A stretch of 39,616 nt of DNA. It comes from an uncultured Azospirillum sp. (GTDB taxonomy: Bacteria; Pseudomonadota; Alphaproteobacteria; RF32; CAG-239). The notes below the pieces were generated by a model. It saw nothing but the letters and a program-made list of their open reading frames with translations, did not search any database and was not told where the DNA came from. How positions within the stretch are numbered: the stretch's first letter is position 1; every line of letters begins with the position of its first letter. The stretch is from contig CABUBU010000016.1 of the NCBI GenBank assembly GCA_902489795.1, forward strand, positions 1 to 39,616, given 5' to 3'. This document shows positions 34,098 through 39,616 of this stretch, piece by piece. Made by a program: the position numbers and the translations under genes.

Positions 34098-34221
34098 TGC
34101 CTTGATGACGGATGAATAACAAAGTACCATGAACACCGTTGACATGAGGGCGGTAAAATCAAACTTTCGGGCTGGCTGCGAATAAATACGGAGATCTGTC
34201 CGCAACTGCCCGTTTATCCGT

Positions 34222-34902
34222 TTATTCGATGGTTTCGATCAGCCGGTCGAGGCTTTTCTGTTCCGATTTGTCATAGCCGACGGTTTTGTCTTCTTTTTCT
34301 TCCGCTTTCTTCTTTTTCTTTATCTCTGGCCGGGTCAGCTTTTCAAACAGATCGTCCAGGTCGCTGTCCAGTTCAACGCCGGGGGCAACTTCCTTCTCAA
34401 CGCTGACCTGCATATGCACCTTGTCGCGGGCAGACTGCGGGATTAGCTTTTCGATCGGTTCGGCAAAAGAACCCGCAAGCTGAAAATACTTCGACTGTTT
34501 AAACATGTCCGGCTGGCTTTTCGGCGGAATAATCCAGCCGATCAGTATGTTGAGCAGGATAACCAGCAAAAAGGCTCTCAGCACGCCGAAAAACAGCCCC
34601 AGAAGGCGATCCATGCCGCTCAGTTTGCTGTCGCGCACCTTGCCGATAATTATCGAGGTCAGGTAGATCCAAATGACAAAGAACACAATCAAAACGGCAA
34701 AGGCAGAAGCAACGATCGCCATCATTTCGCTTTCAATATGTTCTTCCATCAGCGGCTGCACATACGGCAAAAGACAAATAACGGCAACCACGCCCAAAAA
34801 CCAGCCGATAATGGAAAGGACTTCCTTGATCAGACCGCGGTTTAACGCAATCAGGGCGGAAATTAAGACAATGATTAAAATAACGACGTCCAGACTATTC
34901 AT
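34222..34902 (-). CDS. cvpA: CvpA family membrane protein
   Basis: This is a 226-residue protein with four membrane segments in the first about 125 residues (DVVILIIVLISALIALNRG, IGWFLGVVAVICLLPYV, AFAVLIVFFVIWIYLTSIII, GVLRAFLLVILLNILIGWII). The family pattern RGLIKEVLSIIGW and DRLLGLFFGVLRA is clear. The cytoplasmic tail is charged. CvpA is named for colicin V export and is linked to envelope homeostasis. AGGA lies 7 bases before the ATG, and the gene starts 9 bases after the radA stop. purF, a frequent neighbour, is not next here; the repeat island is. Confidence 0.93.
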   Translation of the reverse strand: MNSLDVVILIIVLISALIALNRGLIKEVLSIIGWFLGVVAVICLLPYVQPLMEEHIESEMMAIVASAFAVLIVFFVIWIYLTSIIIGKVRDSKLSGMDRLLGLFFGVLRAFLLVILLNILIGWIIPPKSQPDMFKQSKYFQLAGSFAEPIEKLIPQSARDKVHMQVSVEKEVAPGVELDSDLDDLFEKLTRPEIKKKKKAEEKEDKTVGYDKSEQKSLDRLIETIE

Positions 34903-34911
34903 GTTTTTGTC

Positions 34912-36285
34912 CTAATTAAACCAGTTGATCAGCTTCTGTACATTGCCGATTTCGTGGATGTTGATGTCAAGGTTGCTTTTCTTTTTGTCTTTGCTGTACT
35001 GTGAAGGCACGATTGCGCTTCTGAAGCCGAGTTTGTGCGCTTCCTTCAAACGCAGGTTCGGCTGACTGACGGCGCGGATCTCGCCCGACAGGCCGATTTC
35101 GCCGAAAATGACCATGTCGGCCGGCAGCGGATGATTGGTCAGCGACGAAACGATCGCCATTGCCACCGCCAGATCGGCCGCCGGTTCAGAAATTTTCAGC
35201 CCGCCGGCAATATTGAGATAAACGTCCTGCGAACTGAGGTTTAAGCCGCCGCGGGCTTCCAAAACCGCCAGCACCATCGACAACCGGCCGGAATCCCAGC
35301 CGACTACCGCCCGTTTGGGGCTGGAATAGCCGCTCTGGCTGACCAGCGCCTGAATTTCCACCAGCACCGGACGCGACCCTTCAATGCCGGCAAACACGCA
35401 GGAACCGGATATGTTGCCCTGCCGTTCGGCCAAAAACAGCGCCGAAGGATTTTCCACTTCCGCCAGCCCCTTGTCCTGCATCTCAAACACACCGATTTCG
35501 TCGGTGGCGCCGTAACGGTTTTTAACCGCCCGCAGAATCCGGAAATGATGACCGCGTTCGCCCTCAAAATAAAGCACGGTATCGACCATGTGTTCCAAAA
35601 CCCGCGGTCCGGCAATCGACCCCTGTTTGGTGACGTGACCGACCAGAAACAGTACGAAGCCTTTCTTTTTGGCCAGTTTGATCAGTTCATAGGCACAGGC
35701 CCGCACCTGCGCAACGCTGCCGGGGGTCGATTCCGCCTCTTCCAGATACATGGTCTGGATCGAATCTATTACCACGACCGCCGCTTTGGTCTTTTCCAGC
35801 GTGGTGACGATGTCTTTGACGTCGGTGGCCGAGGCCAGATTGACCGGCGCCGTTTCCAGCCCCAGCCGGCGGGCGCGGATTTTGACCTGATCGGACGCCT
35901 CTTCGCCCGAAATGTAGTAGCATTCCGGCCGTTCGGGCAGGTTGGCAATGCTGGCGCAGACCTGCAGCAGCAAAGTCGATTTGCCGATGCCGGGATCGCC
36001 GCCGACCAAAATCACCGAACCGGGCACCAGCCCGCCGCCGCAAACGCGGTCAAGCTCGCGGATGTTGGTATGCAAACGCTCAAGCACCTGCGGCGAACCG
36101 CTTAAGGAAACGAAATCAAGCAGACTGCCTTTTCTTTTGGGATTGAAGTTGGAAAACCCTTCGCCGCCGACCTTTTCTTCAACAATCGTGTTCCATTCGC
36201 CGCAGGCATCGCATTTGCCCTGCCACTTGGGATAAGCGGCGCCGCAATTCTGGCAGACATATTCGCTTCCGTTTTTTTTCGTCAT
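34912..36285 (-). CDS. radA: DNA repair protein RadA (Sms)
   Basis: RadA is a RecA-like, DnaB-type helicase that drives branch migration during recombination. The 457-residue protein has the N-terminal C4 zinc motif (CQNCGAAYPKWQGKCDACG), Walker A (GGDPGIGKST), the RadA signature as KNRYGATDE (usually KNRFG) and a C-terminal Lon-protease-like domain without an active site (AGGLKISEPAADLAVA, GEIGLSGEIRAV). It is 3 bases downstream of mlaF and 9 bases upstream of cvpA, so all are likely one transcript. Confidence 0.97.
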   Translation of the reverse strand: MTKKNGSEYVCQNCGAAYPKWQGKCDACGEWNTIVEEKVGGEGFSNFNPKRKGSLLDFVSLSGSPQVLERLHTNIRELDRVCGGGLVPGSVILVGGDPGIGKSTLLLQVCASIANLPERPECYYISGEEASDQVKIRARRLGLETAPVNLASATDVKDIVTTLEKTKAAVVVIDSIQTMYLEEAESTPGSVAQVRACAYELIKLAKKKGFVLFLVGHVTKQGSIAGPRVLEHMVDTVLYFEGERGHHFRILRAVKNRYGATDEIGVFEMQDKGLAEVENPSALFLAERQGNISGSCVFAGIEGSRPVLVEIQALVSQSGYSSPKRAVVGWDSGRLSMVLAVLEARGGLNLSSQDVYLNIAGGLKISEPAADLAVAMAIVSSLTNHPLPADMVIFGEIGLSGEIRAVSQPNLRLKEAHKLGFRSAIVPSQYSKDKKKSNLDINIHEIGNVQKLINWFN

Positions 36286-36288
36286 GCC

Positions 36289-37059
36289 TCAAACCTCCAC
36301 TTTGATCGGCCCTTTCGAACAGCCGTTGACAAACTGGCAGACATAAGGATTGTCGGTCCCGTCCATTTCGGCCACCGTTCCCTGCCAGATGATTTTCCCC
36401 TGATAAAGCATGGCGATGCGGTCAGCGATTTTGCGGGCGGAAGCCATATCGTGGGTAATCGTCAGCGCGCTGGCGCCGAGCTTTTTGACGGAATCGATAA
36501 TCAGATCGTTGATGACGTCGGCCATAATCGGGTCAAGTCCGGTGGTCGGTTCGTCGAAAAAGATAACTTCCGGCCGGGTGGCCACCGCGCGCGCCAGCCC
36601 TACCCTTTTCTGCATGCCGCCGGAAAGTTCGGACGGCGAAAGGTCGGCCACGTCCGGACCAAGTCCTACCTGACGCAACACTTCAACCGCTTTTTCCCGC
36701 GCCTGCCGACGCGGCATTTTCTGATTTTCAAGCAAGCCGAAAGCAACGTTTTCCCATACGCTCAGACTGTCAAACAGCGCCCCGCCCTGAAACAGCATGC
36801 CCATTTTGGCATAATGTTTTTCGTTTTCCTTGCGGGCGGCGCCGACGGTTTCAAATCCGTCAATTTTGATCGACCCGGAATCTGGCCTGATCAGCCCCTG
36901 AATACATTTTATCAGTACCGATTTGCCGGTACCCGAACCGCCGATCACAACCAGGGACTCGCCTTTTTTTATCTTCAGATCAACACCGTTCAGCACCCGT
37001 TTGCGGCCGAAGGCCTTGTACAGATCCGACACTTCTATTTTGTTGTTTTCCTTGTCCAT
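36289..37059 (-). CDS. mlaF: ABC transporter ATPase, MlaF type
   Basis: This 256-residue ATPase is predicted to power phospholipid movement between the inner and outer membranes. It has Walker A (GGSGTGKSV), Q-loop (MLFQGGALFDSLSVWENV), signature (LSGGMQKRV), Walker B (VIFFDEPTTGLDP) and H-loop (THDMASA). The LFQGGALFDS and STxG-type pattern is typical of MlaF/MkL rather than amino-acid importers. mlaE lies 18 bases upstream. MlaD and MlaC genes are not in the window. Confidence 0.9.
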   Translation of the reverse strand: MDKENNKIEVSDLYKAFGRKRVLNGVDLKIKKGESLVVIGGSGTGKSVLIKCIQGLIRPDSGSIKIDGFETVGAARKENEKHYAKMGMLFQGGALFDSLSVWENVAFGLLENQKMPRRQAREKAVEVLRQVGLGPDVADLSPSELSGGMQKRVGLARAVATRPEVIFFDEPTTGLDPIMADVINDLIIDSVKKLGASALTITHDMASARKIADRIAMLYQGKIIWQGTVAEMDGTDNPYVCQFVNGCSKGPIKVEV

Positions 37060-37077
37060 GTCTTTGCGCTCCGTCGG

Positions 37078-37872
37078 CTATTTGGTAAAAATGAGACCGG
37101 TAATGATATAGTTGAAAATAAGAATGATGATTGAAGAAGCGACTACCGCGTTGGTCGTCGCCTCGCCCACACCCTGAGCGCCGCCTTTTGACTTATAGCC
37201 GTTGTAGCAACCCATCAGGGCAATCACGAAGCCAAATACCGCCGCTTTGATCACGCCGGTGTAAATGTCAATCGGCTGGAGCTCGTTGACGGTGGCGTTG
37301 ATGTAGTTGGCAGGGTTAAAGTCCAGCTGATAAACGGCAACGATATAGCCGCCGAAAATGCCGATGACGTCGCCGACCAGAACCAGCAGCGGCAGCACGA
37401 TCACGCCGGCCAGAAGCCGCGGCGCCACCAGATACTTGTAAGGGTCGGTCGAAAGGGTGGAAAGCGCGTCGATCTGTTCGGTTACCCGCATGGTGCCGAT
37501 TTCCGCCGCCATTGCCGCGCCGATGCGTCCGGCCACCATCAGACCGGCAAACGCCGGCGCCAGCTCACGGGTAACGGAAATCAGCACCACCGAAGCGATG
37601 GCACTTTCCGCGCCGTAGCTGGAAAAACCGGCATGGGTTTGCAGCGCGATCACCATACCGGCAAAAATCGTCGTCAGCGCCACCACCGGAAGCGAATAAA
37701 AACCGATGTCGACGATCTGCCGAAGCAGAAGCTTGGGATAAAAGGGCGGGGTGACGCAGTTATAAAGCGCTTTGGCAATAAATTCCGAAAGTTCCCCCAC
37801 GCGGGAAACAAAAGCCGCCAGCGGTTTGCCGAGAGCCCGCAGGAAATTCTCCAGATATCTGTGACGTTGCAT
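37078..37872 (-). CDS. mlaE: MlaE-family lipid ABC transporter permease
   Basis: This 264-residue inner-membrane permease partners MlaF. It has the MlaE/YrbE pattern: TTIFAGMVIALQTHAGFSSY, VTRELAPAFAGLMVAGRIGA, AAEIGTMRVTEQIDAL and the closing NAVVASSIIILIFNYIITG. About five membrane segments follow an amphipathic N-terminal helix. The ATG at 37872 has AGGA 8 bases upstream. It heads the mlaE–mlaF–radA–cvpA run. Confidence 0.93.
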   Translation of the reverse strand: MQRHRYLENFLRALGKPLAAFVSRVGELSEFIAKALYNCVTPPFYPKLLLRQIVDIGFYSLPVVALTTIFAGMVIALQTHAGFSSYGAESAIASVVLISVTRELAPAFAGLMVAGRIGAAMAAEIGTMRVTEQIDALSTLSTDPYKYLVAPRLLAGVIVLPLLVLVGDVIGIFGGYIVAVYQLDFNPANYINATVNELQPIDIYTGVIKAAVFGFVIALMGCYNGYKSKGGAQGVGEATTNAVVASSIIILIFNYIITGLIFTK

Positions 37873-37900
37873 CGTTTTTTCCTAAAATCTGTTAAACGGG

Positions 37901-37932
37901 ATTATATTAAAATACCGCGGGCAAGAAAGCAA
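37901..37932 (-). promoter_or_regulatory. candidate promoter of the mlaE–cvpA operon
   Basis: On the minus strand TTGCTT (37927-37932) and TAATAT (37904-37909) are 17 bases apart, in a 63-base AT-rich gap after hprK. A perfect TATAAT overlaps at 37901-37906 but without a well-spaced -35. Confidence 0.4.
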
Positions 37933-37935
37933 GGG

Positions 37936-38361
37936 CTATTTATTTTGGTAACAAGCGAGGATGATCTTGTCAATGGCCGAAATTTCAAAGCCGTGAAGAC
38001 GGATTTTGGGTATTGTCACTCCGCAGAATTCGGCCGTTTCCGCTTCCGGCAGACGTTCTATTTTTTCCCCGGCGGGGACCAGTTCGACGGCCAGTTCGAC
38101 AAACGCGGAAGGGCAGGGCTCAAAACGGCAGACGCCGATGCCGCGCACTTCCATCATGCCGCGGATGTTTTCCGGACAGGTTGCTCGCAGCCGGCCAAAC
38201 TTTTCCTCAAGGTCGGTACGGTCATCCGCCACCAGCTGCGCCCCTTTGTTCATCATCATCCGCAGCGCAAGGTCGGACTTTCCGCTGCCGGAAGAGCCGA
38301 TAAGCAGGATGCCGTTGTCACGGTAACTGATGCAGGTGGCGTGGATATTCGTCTTACTCAA
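37936..38361 (-). CDS. hprK: HPr kinase/phosphorylase, short alphaproteobacterial form
   Basis: This 141-residue protein is the C-terminal kinase core only, as is usual in alphaproteobacteria. There it phosphorylates HPr of the regulatory PTS. It has Walker A (GSSGSGKSDLALRM), LVADDRTDL and the signature IRGMMEVRGIGV. The start overlaps the end of tsaE by 8 bases. Its usual neighbours (a ChvG/ChvI-type two-component system, PTS IIA and HPr genes) are not here. Confidence 0.92.
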   Translation of the reverse strand: MSKTNIHATCISYRDNGILLIGSSGSGKSDLALRMMMNKGAQLVADDRTDLEEKFGRLRATCPENIRGMMEVRGIGVCRFEPCPSAFVELAVELVPAGEKIERLPEAETAEFCGVTIPKIRLHGFEISAIDKIILACYQNK

Positions 38362-38797
38362 GGACGTTCAGCCTTTCAGGCCCGGTTACCGTGATCCGCC
38401 GGCCGTCCTTTTCCGCCGAGATGTCCACCCTAAACGCCCGGCGCGGAAGATAAGCGCCCATTTTTTCCGGCCATTCGATCAGGCAGACGCCCTCGCAAAG
38501 GGCTTCCTCCATCCCCAGTTCGAAAATTTCTTCCGGCGACTTCAGCCGGTAGAGATCGAAATGATAAATTTCAAACTCTTCCGCCGGATAGCTCTGAACC
38601 AGAGTGAAGGTCGGACTCGGCACTTCCCCGGCATCGGCAAGACTGCGTATAAAAGCCCGGCAGAGAACGCTTTTGCCCATGCCGAGCGTACCGTAAAGGG
38701 CAAAACAGTCGCCGCGGCGGGCAATCGACGCCAGCTTGCGGCCGGCTTCCGCAGTATCTTCTTCCGTTCTGCAAAACCAGGTTTTAGATTCGCTCAT
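38354..38797 (-). CDS. tsaE: tRNA threonylcarbamoyladenosine ATPase TsaE
   Basis: TsaE is the ATPase that resets the TsaB–TsaD complex during t6A synthesis. The 147-residue protein has Walker A (GTLGMGKSVL), SPTFTLVQSY (switch region), YHFDLYRL and IEWPEKM. The ribosome site AAGGAG overlaps the stop of the upstream thermonuclease-like gene, and the end of tsaE overlaps hprK. Together these indicate tight coupling of the three genes. Confidence 0.95.
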   Translation of the reverse strand: MSESKTWFCRTEEDTAEAGRKLASIARRGDCFALYGTLGMGKSVLCRAFIRSLADAGEVPSPTFTLVQSYPAEEFEIYHFDLYRLKSPEEIFELGMEEALCEGVCLIEWPEKMGAYLPRRAFRVDISAEKDGRRITVTGPERLNVLE

Positions 38798-38805
38798 GCC
38801 TCTCC

Positions 38806-39616
38806 TTAAAAATCAAGAATGCTCTTCTTCGGCTGTTTGGGTTTAATTACTTTAATTTTGGGCTTTTTCGACTGAATTTCCCGCCAGTCCCAGGGCTTGT
38901 AGAACTGCCCCTGCCACAAGCCTCGGCCGTTGTCGCGCGCCTGCTGTTCGTAAGGAACATAAATGGCGCTTTGTTTCGGGTCGGAAACCGCCCATCCGGC
39001 GTTGACCAGCGCCGCACCGATGTCATACTGGCCGAGCGCGCAGGTGGCCACCATGTTGCCCTTAGAATCCTGCTTTAACACATGACATTCAAGTTCGTGG
39101 CCGGAAATCCAGCTCTTCAGCCAGCGGGCGGCTTCCTGTCCGCAGCGATAGGCACGGCCTTTGCCGTCGGCGCAGGTCTGGTTTGATTCCGGCGCGTCGA
39201 TGCCGTAAATTTTTATGTAGCGGCCGTGCATTTCCAGCGTATCGCCGTTAATGACCCTGGTTACGCCGTAAATCGCCGGGTAATTGTTGGGATTGAAGGC
39301 TTCGGCCGGCGCCGCCGGTTCTCCGCCGCCGGTCAGGCTGTTCAACAGCCGGTTCAGTCCGCTTTCCTCCTCAAACGGCTGCGGCGCGACTCGAACCGGT
39401 GCCTGAGCCGGCTGCATTGCCGCCGTTTCCTGAACCGCGGCGCCGACGTCGTCAAAGTTTTCGCTCAGAAGCGGCGCTGCCGGAGAAGGCGCGGCCGCCT
39501 GAGTATCCGCTGACTCCGGTGCCTGCGAGGCAACTGCCCGGTTTTCTGCCGAAGAAAAGGTATTGCTGCCGCGACCAAGGAAATTCATAACATTCGGCAC
39601 CACCTTGTCAACGCCG
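38806..39616 (-). CDS. thermonuclease-fold (SNase-like) protein, 5' end beyond window
   Basis: At least 270 residues are visible. The frame stays open to the window edge, so the start is not shown; a GTG at 39603 is the first start codon visible. The N-terminal about 125 residues are Ala/Pro/Gln-rich and probably a disordered spacer. The SNase domain runs about 130-245 (VTRVINGDTLEM, YGIDAPESNQTC, DIGAALVNAGWAV, RGLWQGQFYKPWDW). The catalytic arginines of SNase (R35 and R87) are replaced by Lys (39211-39213) and Asn (39055-39057), while the metal-site Asp and Glu remain. It may be weak or inactive as a nuclease. A basic Lys/Pro tail ends the protein. Confidence 0.85.
   Translation of the reverse strand, partial: GVDKVVPNVMNFLGRGSNTFSSAENRAVASQAPESADTQAAAPSPAAPLLSENFDDVGAAVQETAAMQPAQAPVRVAPQPFEEESGLNRLLNSLTGGGEPAAPAEAFNPNNYPAIYGVTRVINGDTLEMHGRYIKIYGIDAPESNQTCADGKGRAYRCGQEAARWLKSWISGHELECHVLKQDSKGNMVATCALGQYDIGAALVNAGWAVSDPKQSAIYVPYEQQARDNGRGLWQGQFYKPWDWREIQSKKPKIKVIKPKQPKKSILDF

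Overview
The window looks like chromosomal housekeeping DNA of an alphaproteobacterium, probably an uncultured, host- or gut-associated Rhodospirillales-like lineage. That placement is inferred from gene order and protein type, not from a marker search. The supporting blocks are gpmI–envC-like–ctpA–rppH, ialB–rlmN, SRP RNA–dnaX–ybaB–recR, rsmI/yraN divergent from an LpoA-like lipoprotein, mlaE–mlaF–radA–cvpA, and a short alphaproteobacterial-type HPr kinase. Coding DNA has many G/C third positions. Two gene-free islands and a few lineage-specific genes are clearly more AT-rich.

Layout. 1-770: a small exported protein of unknown function. 770-6112 (minus): gyrB and polA. 6257-14347 (plus): a class A penicillin-binding protein, then gpmI, an EnvC-like murein hydrolase activator, a CtpA protease, RppH and two unknown genes, followed by three tandem hairpin-bearing repeats. 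14603-16179 (minus): rlmN and an IalB-family protein. 16287-17504 (plus): the CCA-adding enzyme. 17665-21087 (minus): a LonB/YcbZ-like protease and a membrane EEP-fold protein without its catalytic residues. 21204-22472 (plus): a membrane TPR protein. 22473-22973: a non-coding island with repeat copy 1. 22974-25976 (minus): a Glu/Lys-rich disordered protein and a multi-PAS membrane protein without a kinase domain. 26079-29474: tsaB, yraN, rsmI and the LpoA-like lipoprotein. 29541-32928 (plus): SRP RNA, dnaX, ybaB, recR and a small ankyrin-like exported protein. 32929-34221: a 1.3 kb gene-free island with a 513 bp polypurine tract and repeat copy 2. 34222-39616 (minus): cvpA, radA, mlaF, mlaE, hprK, tsaE and a thermonuclease-fold protein that runs off the window edge.

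How the genes work together. Most encode replication and repair (GyrB, PolA, DnaX, RecR, RadA), cell-wall growth and division (PBP, EnvC-like, CtpA, LpoA-like), translation and RNA maturation (RlmN, RsmI, CCA enzyme, TsaB, TsaE, SRP RNA, RppH), and outer-membrane lipid transport (MlaE/MlaF). No prophage, transposase, CRISPR array, tRNA or rRNA was recognised.

The points most worth a second look are: (1) an A10 slippery run in dnaX followed at once by a -1-frame stop and a small hairpin, a good candidate for programmed tau/gamma production; (2) a pair of ~370 bp dispersed repeats carrying a decayed reading frame and an internal tandem duplication; (3) the polypurine tract next to one of these copies; (4) several recognisable enzymes with substituted catalytic residues (PolA proofreading site, CCA enzyme, EEP protein, thermonuclease); and (5) an Arg-tailed unknown protein encoded directly against rppH.
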